Shown: one piece after another, positions 22,863-33,429 of the stretch
How the letters are laid out: each line of letters opens with the position of its first letter
Numbering within the stretch: the stretch's first letter is position 1
Assembly: GCF_035046485.1 (NCBI RefSeq)
Contig: NC_085138.1
Location: forward strand, 448,919,204 to 448,983,203
Length of the DNA: 64,000 nt
Direction: 5' to 3'
Source of the DNA: Aedes albopictus
Lineage: Eukaryota > Arthropoda > Insecta > Diptera > Culicidae
The notes under the pieces: generated by a model
What the model was told of the DNA's origin: nothing
What the model saw: the letters and a program-made list of their open reading frames with translations, nothing else
Database searches by the model: none
Made by a program: the position numbers and the translations under genes

Positions 22863-22998
22863 CGACAATCACGAAACGCGACGCGAGGCTGCATCGAGCC
22901 CGAAACCGGTCGGCATCAAGGTAATTTTTTAATTATTTTGACGATTGTAAGAACCATAAGTGTCATGTCTTATCTCGCGTCGCGTTTCGTGATTGTCG
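22863..22998. mobile_element. 136-bp MITE with perfect 25-bp terminal inverted repeats
   Basis: 22863-22887 (starting cgacaatcacgaaacgcgac) and 22974-22998 are exact inverses over 25 bp. The insert separates two parts of the BEL/Pao RT region. No target duplication is obvious. The perfect arms suggest a recent origin compared with the host element. Confidence 0.7.
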
Positions 22999-23328
22999 AA
23001 TCCATCATCTCACTAAAATGTGCTGCACATCTTTGCCGACCTCTTCGATTCTCTAGGGCTACTGGGTGCAACTATTACGACTGCGAAGGCCTTTGGACTC
23101 TGGAAAATGAAGAGGATTGGAAACTAGCCTGGGATTATCAACTACCGCTAACAGTGGGCAAGAAATGGCGGAAATACCCCGAACAGCTTCCGCTTTTGAA
23201 TATGATTTAAATTCCCCGATGCGTTATTCGCTTGAAGCTCGATCAGTAGAACTCCACTGTTTCTGTGACACGTCAATGGTAGGCTACGGTGCAATAGTAT
23301 AGGAGATTGATTGGTTTGTCTTTATTAA

Positions 23329-23445
23329 CCCTAAAAGGGATACCTGGGGTCCATTGGACCCCAGGCGCCTTTCAGAGCTCGTCTTTGATGGAACACACTC
23401 AGCGAGGTGACGAAACTGAGGCCATGAAGGCATCTCTTTTAGGGG
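23329..23445. mobile_element. TTAA-type MITE (117 bp)
   Basis: TTAA (23325-23328) is followed by ccctaaaagggat and the right end is atctcttttagggg then TTAA (23446-23449). An internal palindrome, cctggggtccattggacccc(agg), lies near the left end. It interrupts the BEL/Pao RNase H region just after the GYGAIV motif. Confidence 0.8.
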
Positions 23446-23764
23446 TTAAAGAGACATTCAGCCCTTGGCTGGTTCGTCTCTACCGTATAGGAGAACCAAA
23501 ACGGCGCTACAACAGTCCATCTAATTGCTTCAAAATCGAATATTGTACTCCTAAAGATCCAGCCAAGGATCCAGGAATTGAGTAGAGCGCTCCCTGCTTG
23601 TGCGGCTTTGGGAAAAGGCGTCAAACGCTGTGGAATTGGATGCAAACGTGGACTCAACTGGCATTAAATACCCAAACATCAATTAAAACCAGGCCCAATC
23701 CAAGATAAAACACCTCTGGAGATGTGGACCATTGCGTAACAGTAATCCAAATATTGATGTACAA

Positions 23765-23915
23765 TACAAAACTACCCGTTCGGAATTTCCGTAGACTGAG
23801 AAAACACAAAAATTATCAGTCGATATTCACGTCGTAATCGGATTCTACAAGGAATATTAAGAGGATTTTGGAAGAAATTGGAAAGAATTCTGACATTGCC
23901 TACCTGAAACGGACT
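23765..23915. other. No feature recognised
   Basis: Short spacer between the BEL/Pao remnant and a SINE. Part of it could be further degraded BEL sequence. Confidence 0.3.
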
Positions 23916-23917
23916 AA

Positions 23918-24289
23918 AAAGACAATTACACCGTCTTCGACCTTGCGGACTCTACAGACTAAACATTACTAACATTTGACAACGGACAACATATAACACC
24001 CACCCAGCTAACACAAAGTCTTATATGATGTTGAATAGGATGCTAAAGTGGAGGCCATATGCGTACATGCTTCTATTTAACCGCGAGTAAAGTATGCGTA
24101 TATCGCCTCCATTTTTGCATCCTATGCAACATCATATGCGATCGTGTGTTGACTGGGCAGTGACTTAGTGAAGAATTTATCGTTTGACGAAAAGTTATCC
24201 CCGACTGGAGCGGGAATCGAACTCACACTCCGAGGCTTACGAGACACCTAAACGACTGATGCCGCTAACCACTCGGCCACGAAGCCTCA
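23918..24289 (-). mobile_element. tRNA-Ser/Leu-like SINE, split by a MITE
   Basis: On the minus strand the head gaggcttcgtggccgagtgg begins at 24289, with box B gagttcgattcccgctcc. The body continues to a T-rich 3' end near 23918 (gacggtgtaattgtcttttt). A second copy at 37876-38092 shares the head and the acaccgtcttc and aacggacaacaca blocks. Copy 1 differs mainly by the 155-bp MITE plus a 2-bp duplication at 24003-24159. Confidence 0.75.
24003..24157. mobile_element. 155-bp MITE, CCCAG(C/T)(T/C)AACAC ends, 2-bp duplication
   Basis: It starts cccagctaacac and ends gtgttgactggg. CA flanks it at 24001-24002 and 24158-24159. The sister SINE copy at 37.9 kb reads directly across this point (ataacacccagtgg), so the empty site is known. 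The interior is an imperfect palindrome: tatatgatgttg pairs with caacatcatatg, and ggatgctaaagtggaggc pairs with gcctccatttttgcatcc. Confidence 0.85.
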
Positions 24290-25081
24290 ATAGATGCTCG
24301 CACGTCAACATATGGTGGCTCCAGGGAGGAAAAAGTTTGATTGATTCAGTAATGATTTGGGACCTCCTCGATTCTGCACCAGGTAGCTCTTTTCAAAGAC
24401 TTAATTTTTTCCAACCAAGCTCCATTCAACGTTTTGGTGCTTGTGACGTCCAAGGCAAAACTGCTACCGTCTCTATTGTTCGATCTTCTTTTATACTCTC
24501 GTCTAGACATTATTCGCACCCTCTTTTTACATGTTTTTTCCTGAATCCTACGTAAAGCATATTAATTATATGTGTATCGTCCAGAAGCTATGCTCACCCT
24601 CTTTAGACAATTAATTAACTCATGATAAAGATTCTAAACTTGTAATCCTGCAATTAATCTTTCAAACAAGTTTCGCTAACAAATAACTAATCCCTGATCA
24701 AAACCTTTCATGGTACTTCGACCATTACTTTACATTGGGGTTGTGTTCCTGGCTTAACCATAGTTGTGAGCATAGATGTTGCTTATAATTTTAGATCCTA
24801 TCGGTGCATGCCTGCAGCTAAAAATTACAAATGGCGTAGCTTGTATTCTAGTTTAATGGATTTCACAACATTGTGTAATCATAATGCTTATGTGTAAGTA
24901 GTTAGTATTATCCGATTGCGCAACATTAAATTCGATTGTGAAATTCCATCTCGCGATTGCGCATTATGCTTACATAAACTAATAGATAGCGAAAATTCTT
25001 GTGAACCGTTAAAATACTTGAATATGAGATCGTTTCCAATATGAATTAGAACGATTCATGTATGCTACGAATATGCGTTCT
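24290..25081. other. No feature recognised
   Basis: Eight hundred bases without coding signal or terminal repeats. atatggtggctccagggagg at about 24309 recalls the 36-bp units at 2.4 kb. Confidence 0.4.
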
Positions 25082-25256
25082 ATGCTAAGCGAGGGGGTGG
25101 AAGCTCAGGTAAAATATTATCTCCTGGGCGCCCATTAAAAACACCACCCCCGGCGAAGACTGGCGCTCGAGCCTAGCTATTTAGCACTGTAGTTGGAGGA
25201 AATGCCAATGCAGAACCCGTAGCTTCCGGGAAGGTAAGCCCAGCTCCCTGGGTTAG

Positions 25257-25973
25257 TGGGTTGGTGTCAGGCCCTGCGAGCCAGCCGTAAAAAGACTAGC
25301 ACCGGAAAATCAACAAGAGAAGAATGCGAACCGATACCAATGGCGACGACCACAGCGACGAAAAGGGACTTGCGATTGGAAGCTCGGTACGTGCAGATCT
25401 CTCAACTTCATCGGGAGCACCCGCATACTCGCCGATATACTGAAGGACCGCGGGTTCGGAATCGTAGCGCTGCAGGAGGTGTGTTGGACAGGATCCATGG
25501 TGCGAACGTTTAGAGGTAATCATACCATCTACCAGAGTTGCGGCAACACACGTGAGCTGGGAACAGCTTTTATAGTGATGGGCGACATGCAGAGGCGCGT
25601 GATCGGTTGGTGGCCGATCGACGAAAGTATGTGCAGGTTGAGGATCAAGGGCCGATTCTTCAACATTAGCATAATAAACGTGCACAGCCCTCACTCCGGA
25701 AGCACTGATGATGACAAAGACGCATTTTACGCGCAGCTCGAACGCGAGTACGACCGCTGCCCAAACCACGACGTCAAGATCATCATAGGGGATCTAAACG
25801 CTCAGGTAGGCCAGGAGGAGGAATTCAGACCGACGATTGGAAAGTTCGGCGCCCACCAGCTGACGAACGAAAATGGCCTACGCCTCATCGATTTCGCCGC
25901 CTCCAAGAACATGGCCATTCGTAGCACCTTCTTCCAGCACAGCCTCCCGTATCGTTACACCTGGAGATCATAA
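25257..25973 (+). pseudogene. RTE endonuclease domain, ended by a premature stop
   Basis: The open frame begins after a stop at 25254. It contains KLGTCRSLN (the start of the endonuclease fold), ILADILKDRGFGIVALQEVC (glutamate of the active site in LQE), VHSPHSGS and IIGDLNAQVG (the catalytic D and N motif). It also has NENGLRLIDFAASKNM and TWRS, and ends at TAA 25971-25973. The domain nicks target DNA to prime reverse transcription. The same frame continues after the stop with QIDHVLID and IDSDHYLV, the last two catalytic motifs. So this is a single nonsense change, not a domain boundary. Confidence 0.85.
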
Positions 25974-27674
25974 CAACAAACGGAATCGCAAATCGACCAC
26001 GTTCTGATTGATGGACGGCACTTCTCCGACATTATCGACGTTAGGACCTACCGTGGCGCTAATATCGACTCCGATCACTACCTGGTGATGGTTAAACTGC
26101 GCCCAAAACTCTCCGTTATTAACAACGTACATTACCGGCGGCCGCCCCGGTACGATCTAGAGCGACTGAAGCAACCGAATGTCGCCACCGCATACGCGCA
26201 GAATCTCGAGGCAGCGTTGCGGGACGAGGGAGTGCTCGATGTGGCCCCTCTAGAGGACTGCTGGAGTACAATCAAAGCAGCCATCAACAACGCAGCTAAG
26301 AGCACTATCGGGTACGTAGAACGGAGTCGACGAAACGATTGGTTCGACGAGGAGTGCAGAGCGGTTCTGGAGGAGAAGGATGCAGCGTGGGCGGTAATGC
26401 TGCAGCATGGAACCCGACAGAATGTGGAGGGATACAGACAGAAGCGGAAGCAGCAGACCCGTCTCTTCCGGGAGAAAAAGCGCCGCCTGGAAGAAGCGGA
26501 GTGCGAGGAAATGGAACTGCTGTGCCGTTCACAGGAAACACGCAAGTTCTACCAGAAGCTCAACGCATCCCGCAAAGGCTACGTGCCGCAAGCCGAAATC
26601 TGCAGGGATAAGGACGGGAGTCTCCTGACGGACAAACGTGAGGTGATCGAAAGGTGGAAGCAGCACTTCGACGAGCACCTGAATGGCGAAGAGAATGTAG
26701 GCACGGAGGACCAAGGCAGCGGAGGAAATGACTATGTTGGTGCAGCAGAGGACGGGAACGAACCAACTCCCACGCTGAGGGAAGTTAAGGATGCCATCCA
26801 CCAGCTCAAAAACAACAAAGCGGCTGGTAAGGACGGTATCGCAGCGGAACTCATCAAGATGGGCCCGGAAAAGTTGGCCACCTGTCTGCACCAGTTAGTA
26901 GTCAAGATCTGGGAAACCGAACAGCTACCGGAGGAGTGGAAGGAAGGGACAATCTGTCCCATCCACAAGAAAGGCGACAAGTTAATGTGTGAGAACTTTC
27001 GAGCGATCACCATTTTGAATGCCGCCTACAAAGTGCTATCCCAGATCATCTTCCGTCGTCTTTCACCTAAAGTAAATGAGTTCGTGGGAAGTTACCAAGC
27101 CGGTTTCATCGACGGCCGGTCGACAACGGACCAGATCTTCACCGTACGGCAAATCCTCCAGAAATGCCGTGAATACCAGGTCCCAACGCATCACCTGTTC
27201 ATCGACTTCAAAGCGGCATACGACAGTATCGACCGCACAGAGCTATGGAAAATTATGGACGAGAACAGCTTTCCCGGGAAGCTGACTAGACTGATAAGAG
27301 CAACGATGGACGGTGTGCAGAACAGCGTAAGGATTTCGGGTGAAATATCCAGTTCATTTGAATCTCGACAGGGACTACGACAAGGTGATGGACTTTCCTG
27401 CCTACTATTCAACATCGCCCTGGAAGGTGTTATGCGACGAGCCGGGCTCAACAGCCGGGGTACGATCTTCACGAAATCCAGCCAATTTGTATGTTTTGCG
27501 GATGACATGGATATTATTGCTAGGACATTTGGAACGGTGGCAGAACAGTACACCCGCCTGAAACGTGAAGCAGCAAAGGTCGGACTGGTGGTGAATGCGG
27601 CTAAGACAAAGTACATGCTGGTAGGTGGGACTGAGCGAGACAGGACAAAAGCCTTGGCAGCAATGTTACGATAG
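25974..27674 (+). pseudogene. RTE endonuclease end plus reverse transcriptase
   Basis: It carries IDHVLID and SDHYLVMVKL (endonuclease end), a charged linker rich in E/K/R with KRKQQTRLFREKKRRLEEAE, then RT. RT motifs in order are LKNNKAAGKDGI, WKEGTICPIHKKGD, NFRAITILNAAYKVLS, QAGFIDGRSTTDQIF, HLFIDFKAAYDSIDR (catalytic D), LRQGDGLSCLLFNIALE and CFADDMDII (catalytic DD). All the catalytic residues of RT are present. The frame stops at 27672-27674 because of a frameshift just upstream. The next frame begins reading VTIDGDTFEVVEEFVYLG at 27665. RT copies the element RNA at the nicked target. Confidence 0.9.
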
Positions 27675-28288
27675 ACGGGGATACTTTCGAGGTGGTAGAA
27701 GAATTCGTCTACCTCGGTTCCTTGCTAACGGCTGACAATAACGTGAGCCGTGAAATACGAAGGCGCATCATCAGTGGAAGTCGTGCCTATTATGGGCTCC
27801 AGAAGAAACTGCGGTCAAAAAAGATTCACCCCCGCACCAAATGTACCATGTACAAGACGTTAATAAGACCGGTGGTTCTCTACGGGCACGAGACGTGGAC
27901 GATGCTCGAGGAGGACATGCAAGCACTCGGAGTTTTCGAGCGACGGGTGCTAAGGACGATCTTCGGCGGCGTGCAGGAGAACGGTGTGTGGCGGAGAAGG
28001 ATGAACCACGAGCTCGCTGCACTTTATGGCGAACCCAGCATCCAGAAAGTGGCCAAAGCCGGAAGGATACGGTGGGCAGGGCATGTTGCAAGAATGCCGG
28101 ACAACAACCCTGCAAAGTTGGTGTTTGCTAACCATCCGGTTGGTACAAGAAAGCGTGGAGCGCAGAGAGCACGATGGGCGGACCAGGTGGAGCGTGATCT
28201 GGCGAGTGTTGGGCGTGACCGACGTTGGAGAGCTGCAGCTGCAAATCGAGTATTATGGCGGCAAATTGTTGATTCAGTATTATCATGA
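27665..28288 (+). pseudogene. RTE C-terminal domain
   Basis: In the shifted frame the sequence reads VTIDGDTFEVVEEFVYLGSL, then REIRRRIISGSRAYYGL, TLIRPVVLYGHETW, FERRVLRTIFGG, RRRMNHELAALYGEP, IRWAGHVARMPD and RRWRAAAANRVLW. It ends at TGA 28286-28288. The block YGHETW, FERK/RVLRTIFGG, ELY, WAGHV-x-RM is the conserved region after RT in RTE-type and related LINEs. Its exact function is unknown. The stop codon is followed by only about 30 bp to the element end. Confidence 0.85.
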
Positions 28289-28328
28289 ATTTGACGTTAA
28301 CTAAATAAATGAAATGAATGCTAAGCGA

Positions 28329-29538
28329 TTACTACACACGCGTGGTTTGTTCCGTGCTTGATCAGTTTTACTCGATGTTGCGCGATCGGAGCATATCGTA
28401 GACAACGTCGTGTGAAAGGTGGCTCGTTTCCAATTAGATCCGATTGATTTTTTACACATTGCACTTTACACTGGTTTTCATGAATGATTAACACGATTTA
28501 AAAAACGTTTATACAAGTTTTTGCGTTAGATTTCTATAAAGTGATTTTCTTAATGCTAGATATAGGAAATGATTGGAATGAGATTGTTATAGTTGTTAAA
28601 ATAAATGTACTTCACGCGTCGCGTTCGTAAGACGTTGTAAAATTCGATTTTTTCGGCACTCGTCGTATTCATCAAACTCGGCAAGCCTCGTTGGATAAAA
28701 ATACGATTCTTGTTGAAAAAAATATCATTTTACAACTTGTTGCATAAATAACTATTATGAATTTCACTCCAGCGATCAAATTGATCCCGGTTCACGATAC
28801 ATGAGACAAGTCGTAGGACCCTGTCAACCGGATAGTTTCGAATTTTTATCACTGGATCCGTATCTAGCCAGTTTAAAGTTGTTTTTCTTTCATTTTATCT
28901 CGCAATCCGGCCAAAGTCATCGAATTCGCCGCACTACTGTGGAGCATAGTTGGCTGTGTTATTCTACGGAATCGATATCTTTTTGCGAGGGGCTGTTTCG
29001 TCTCGTCGAGATCCACTCCATTTGCACGCTTGACGCAACCAGCTAGCCAGCAGCGCCAGAAACGGCGAATTCCCATGTCTGTTGGGTTTGTCCCTCTTGC
29101 CTGGTACGATGTGGAGCGAGCGGTGGGTGCCTGCCTGCCAACCGTAGTCACAGCGACTTTCTTCTGTCTGGCGGTTCGCAACAGCAAGGGTAAAGCTGCT
29201 TGCTTGGCTTGCCGGTCCAAACGAAAGCCATAAAAAGCAACTAATAGTGCTAGATAGAGCAGTAGAAAAATCCGATTTCAATAACCGTATCCAGTGATAT
29301 CATTCTGTTAGTGCTGCTTATGGGAAAGAATTGGTTGCTTTTAGCAATTGAAAGTCACCTTAGCGTTTTTTTCTGTCCGATTGTCGTGCACTGTTTTCTT
29401 AAAGTATGTTGCTTTTGATTCTTGAACGCGACAAATGAATTTTGTACATTTGCATATCTCACATCTTAAATGTACTGGAGACTGTTTTGTTATAGTGTTT
29501 TACGTTTATTAATTAAACGCAGGAACAAATGGATTTGG
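28329..29538. other. No feature recognised
   Basis: No domain, tandem repeat or element end could be supported. A few overlapping short frames near 28.9-29.25 kb show no known motif. Confidence 0.4.
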
Positions 29539-29685
29539 CTAGTAACATTTCGATGACCAATTAGTCTTGTAGAGGTTTTGAGAACCTCTACAAGACTAAT
29601 TCATAAAACCTTATACCTTTCATTTTGGTTTTATGATGGTTCTAAGAATCTCTTCTAGTCTATTTGACTAAAAGATGTTACCTGG
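29539..29685. mobile_element. MITE with CTAGTAACATTT ends and an 18-bp hairpin
   Basis: The left end ctagtaacatttcgatgacc and right end ttagtcaa-like inverse (aaaagatgttacctgg) are imperfect inverted repeats. Inside, attagtcttgtagaggtt and aacctctacaagactaat are exact inverses around a 5-nt loop. An inverted copy of the family lies at 59863-59996. No target duplication is clear. Confidence 0.55.
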
Positions 29686-30945
29686 GAATTCCAACCAATA
29701 AGAAGAATAGATAAAAAAATATTCAAAGAATAAGAGTAAAGATTACGTGGATTACGAAGCCTTTCGTAGATTTTTTTTTTTCAATTGAAACGCGATATTC
29801 TGTCTTGTGCTGCAAATTCCAATTTGTCTCCGGCAGATTTTGTGGGATTTTCGAAAAGATTACAAACAAGATGTCATCGAAATTTCTCCAAACACCCACA
29901 GACACAGCCCGCTTAGAAAATAGCCCGGTTCAGCTTCGTATCACTTCATAATCAAAGCACGTGAAGTTCTATAATTTCCGGCCCACAGACGCAGACGGGG
30001 GGATTACTGTTCGGCGTTCTGTTTTAATGAAAGGATGTGCACACATGTACGCGATATAAATTCATGACAGCAGCAGTCAGAAGGAGGAGGAGGAGGCAAA
30101 CAGCTTGTCTCGGATACAGAGTGGGCTGCGTGCTACCATCGACGAGTGATGATTATGCTTAAGCACGCTACTCTCGGCCGGCCTAAAGGATTGGCGAAAA
30201 GGATGCTCTTTGTTGTTGCGTATCGAGTAGATAGAATCCTGATGGACGGGCGGGGGCGGTGGATCGTCGCAAATTGATTCGCATTACATGGGCGAGAAGC
30301 GATGATTTGCCAAATTGGGTTAATTTGAATGGCGATGGGCTTTTGTTGACTCATTTAGCACATTCAATGGAGGCTACTTAATGCACTTGGAAAATACACA
30401 ACATGTATGTATACAATGAAAGATAACGAAATGGATACCTTTGCGATAAAAAAATGAAACTTGATTTTGGAATTAGGACAAAAAAGAAAAAAAAGATGTT
30501 ATAATAAAAAAGAACATTCTAATATGTATAATATATTAGAAGCATACTCTTCAACTAAAATATTCAACGGTTGATCTATCGCCCGGGAAGAAATAACGTG
30601 GCAAAGGCGTTGTTTATTCCGAAAACAGATGTTTCCTGGAAGGTCCCATCAAAGAAGACGAATCTGGTGGAATAATCGTGCCCCCATAGGGGAAACCAGA
30701 GAGAACCTCATCACTCATGCGGTGATTGTGGCGCGACTATCACACCAGCCAGCATGTTTGTGTAGGGATAGAGAGACAACATCATCCTCTAGAAGGATGA
30801 ACAAAGCAAAAATTAGAATTTAGTTACGCTTTGATAACGCGTAGATCAATCCATATCCATATGATGCTGGAAGCGAAAAATCATAAAAATGCAATTGACG
30901 TCTCGCGGCAAAATAAACACCTTCATCTTTCAGAAGATCTGTTAG
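29686..30945. other. No feature recognised
   Basis: No coding domain or repeat ends. ggaggaggaggagg is at about 30080. Confidence 0.4.
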
Positions 30946-30949
30946 AAGT

Positions 30950-32785
30950 TTGTCCTGGAATTAAAGGATTCTTCTTGAAGGTACTTCAGAGATTTTTCTA
31001 GGAATTTTATCAAGGACTCCTCCAGCACTCCCTTCGAAGATTCATCTAGATTTTTTCCTTGGAATCTCTTAAGAGGTATTCTAAGAAAAAAAACTCTTGA
31101 AGTTCCTTGAGGGATTTCTCCAGAAAATACTTCAAATATTCGTCCAGAAACTCCTTCTGGGATTCTTTAAGGATTCTCCTTGAATTCCTTGATGTGTTTC
31201 TTTTGGAATTTTTTGAGGAATTCCTCCAGGAACTTCTTCGGGGATTTCTCAAGGAACTCTTTAGAGATTCCTGCAGGAATTTCTCCTAGAATTCTTTGTG
31301 AGATTTGTCTCAGAATTTCTTGAACAATTTTTACATGAACTCCTTCATTTTTTTCAAACTGTATTAGGGAGATTTTGAGCCGACGTTTTATTTCCCTTCC
31401 GAAGGAAGAACTCACATTTTTGTGAGATTGTCGGTAGTGAGATTTGATCCCGGTCCTCGGTGTCATAATCACGTGCTTTAACCATCACACCAGGTCTGCT
31501 CCATAACTACTTCATTGGTTCATCCAGAAACTCCATCTCTGATTTCTCCAGGAATTATTCGAGGATTCCTTAAAACAAATATTCAATTCCTCCAGAAATT
31601 AGCTTTGTGGGATTTTCCTGGAATTGCAGGATTCCTTCATAAACTCCATCAGGGATTCCTCCAGGAACTCATTCGGTGATTTCTGTAGGAATTCTTCCAG
31701 GAATTTTCCTGGAATTTCTCCACGGATTTCTTCAGGGATTTTTTCTGAAATTCTATGAAGAGATTCCTGGAATTGTTGGTGAGATTTTTACAGGAACTCA
31801 TTCAGGGATTTCTTTTTAAATTTTTTCGCGTATTTCTTCAGGGATTTCTTCGAAAGTTTCTTCAAAGATTCACCAGGAAAATTTTTAGAGACTTTCTACT
31901 TGGAAACCGTCAGAAAAAATCCTCGGAATTCTTTGAGAGATTTCTTCTGCAATTGCTGGAGAAAATTTTCCAGGAACTCATTCAGGAATCCCTCCAGGAA
32001 GTCCTTCAGGGATTTCTACAGGGACTCTTTCGAAATTCCTTAGAAAATCCTTCCTGGAATTTCTACATAAATTTCTTCTGAAACCACTGGAGAGATTTGT
32101 CTAGAAATTTATTCAGAGATTCCTCTAGGGATTTCTCCAGGAATTTCTTGATTGATTCAAGAATTCTGAAAACTCCTTCGGAGATTTCTTCAGTAATTCT
32201 TCATGCGGTTCATCCAACGAGTCCACCTGAAATTTCTTTTGTACTTTCTCTAGGAGTTCCTGCTGTTTTTCTTCCAGGAGTTCCTTGTGTGGTTTCTGCT
32301 GAAGTTTCTTCCGCGATTCCTCAATGAGTTTTTTCCAGGGATTCCCTCAGTAACTCCGTTAGGGATTTTTCCAAGAGTTTCTCCAGGAGCAATTATTAAT
32401 GATTCTTGCAGGAGTCTTTTCGGAGATTCCTTCAGATTATTCGGGATTTACTACGAGATTAACCTCGGGATTCCTCTAGGTAAGGCCAGCTGGCATGTAG
32501 CATCTCCTTTGCACAGGAACAAACTCCTACGCATATAGAAACGCGTTTCAAACTGAATTTTCTGCAAAATATCATCGTACAGCTTCCGCCAAGGGTTCCT
32601 CATGAAGTTCATTCAGTGATTCCAGCTGAAGTACCTTTTCCTCCAGGAGTTCCTAATGTGATTTCTCCTGAAATTCCTTGAGTGATTTGTCAAGGAGTTT
32701 TTCAGAGATTACTCCAGGAATTCCTTCAAATATTCTTCCAGGAGGCCCCTTCAAGAATTCCTCCAGCATTATTTTTCAGGGCATA
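30950..32785. repeat. GGAATTCC-centred minisatellite array 1
   Basis: Short units (about 15-18 bp or multiples) of the type ttcctccaggaattc/ttcaggga repeat for 1.8 kb. They read as the reverse complement of array 2 at 57.7 kb. Units are diverged and the core GGAATTCC is itself palindromic. The unit length is often a multiple of 3, so moderately long spurious frames occur on both strands (for example 31755-32081). A tRNA-SINE at 31350-31504 interrupts the array. Confidence 0.85.
31350..31504 (-). mobile_element. 155-bp tRNA-derived SINE, copy 2
   Basis: The minus-strand head is tggagcagacctggtgtgat, with box B gggatcaaatctc. aactccttcatt at 31338-31349 and aactacttcatt at 31505-31516 are likely target duplications (11 of 12 match). 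It has the same family and length as 20465-20620. Confidence 0.75.
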
Positions 32786-32789
32786 ACCG

Positions 32790-33420
32790 ACATGGCACTT
32801 GAAATTCAACCAACGCCCACCATCACGCTTAGGTGTTTCAACGCATCGGTATCGGTCCTGGGCCAATCGCTTCCAGTCGCCCTCAACGTTTAGAGTTCCT
32901 AGGTCCTCCTCAACTGCAAAAAGCCAACGTGTGCGCGGCCTACCACAAAGTCGACAACCCCTTCATGGTTCTCTGCTGAATATGATTTTAGCTTGTCATT
33001 CCTCCGGCATACGAGCTACGTGCTCAGCCCATCGCAGCCTGCCGTGTTTTATCCTTCTCTTTATATACTTGGTACAATTCGTAGTGCATGCGACGCCGTT
33101 GAATGTCATCCGCAAGTTTACCGCCGAGTATTGTTCGCAGCACTTTACGTTCGAAGACTCCAAAGGCAACGTCTTTCAACGCCCACGTTTCATGACCGTG
33201 TAAAGCAAACGGAAGAAGAGTCTTGTACAACGCGAGTTTTGTCTTCGTTTGCAGCCTACGGGACTTCAGCTGATCTCGCAAACCGTAAAATACCCGATTT
33301 ACAGCCGCTATCCGTCTTCTCGCCTCGCGAGTAACATCATTATCGCACGTCACTAAAATACCAAGTTAAACAAAATCGTCTACAAAATCAAATTTTTTAT
33401 CATCTATTGTCAAGTGAATT
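32790..33420 (-). pseudogene. RTE-type LINE C-terminal fragment, a different family from 25 kb
   Basis: On the minus strand the reading gives IDDKKFDFVDDFV, then a stop, then VTCDNDVTREARRRIAAV. It continues NRVFYGL, KTKLALYKTLL, HGHETWALK, FERKVLRTILGG and RRRMHYELYQVYK, then degenerates into GRPRTRWLFAVEEDL. These are the same landmarks as the C-terminal domain at 27665-28288 with different residues, so it is another RTE lineage. It lacks RT and endonuclease, and frameshifts are present. Confidence 0.8.
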
Positions 33421-33429
33421 CGAAGGCTG

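Larger units (their letters stand above)
21845..23760 (+). pseudogene. BEL/Pao reverse transcriptase-RNase H region, interrupted by three MITEs
   Basis: At about 21885 the reading gives DVKKMFRQIWDNEGDTTLQY followed by ILWFSPNNEL, the palm region of BEL/Pao RT. A stop follows and then MITE B (22067-22564). The frame resumes with DDVDDVMFGADDVESAL (22596 onward; the VDD catalytic box), then IVWDQDAEVKTLRLTWL. After another insertion (22863-22998) come FADLFDSLGLLG and, frameshifted, WDYQLPLTVGKKWR and SVELHCFCDTSMVGYGAIV (23248-23300; the start of the RNase H-like domain). A third MITE (23329-23445) is followed by SKSNIVLLK. Many stops and frameshifts make it non-functional. LTRs, protease and integrase were not found here. 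Confidence 0.8.
25093..28317 (+). mobile_element. RTE-type non-LTR retrotransposon, essentially full length
   Basis: The 3.2-kb element is bounded by atgctaagcga at 25082-25092 and 28318-28328, an 11-bp target duplication. The 5' end is gggggtggaagctcagg. The 3' end is the short A-rich tail aaataaatgaaatga with no long poly(A), typical of RTE. It encodes an apurinic-type endonuclease, then reverse transcriptase, then an RTE-type C-terminal domain in one order and direction. Aedes has a described RTE element called JAM1. This may be a relative, but I cannot align it. Inactivating changes are one in-frame stop and one frameshift, so the copy is recent but probably dead. Confidence 0.9.

Noticed and set aside
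23918..24555. 123-codon frame at 24184-24555 and tRNA-Ser-like gene
   Set aside because: The frame starts inside a SINE head. The tRNA-like part belongs to a dispersed SINE with a sister copy, and acceptor pairing is poor.
25296..25769. 157-codon minus-strand frame
   Set aside because: Shadow of the RTE endonuclease on the opposite strand; shows no domain.
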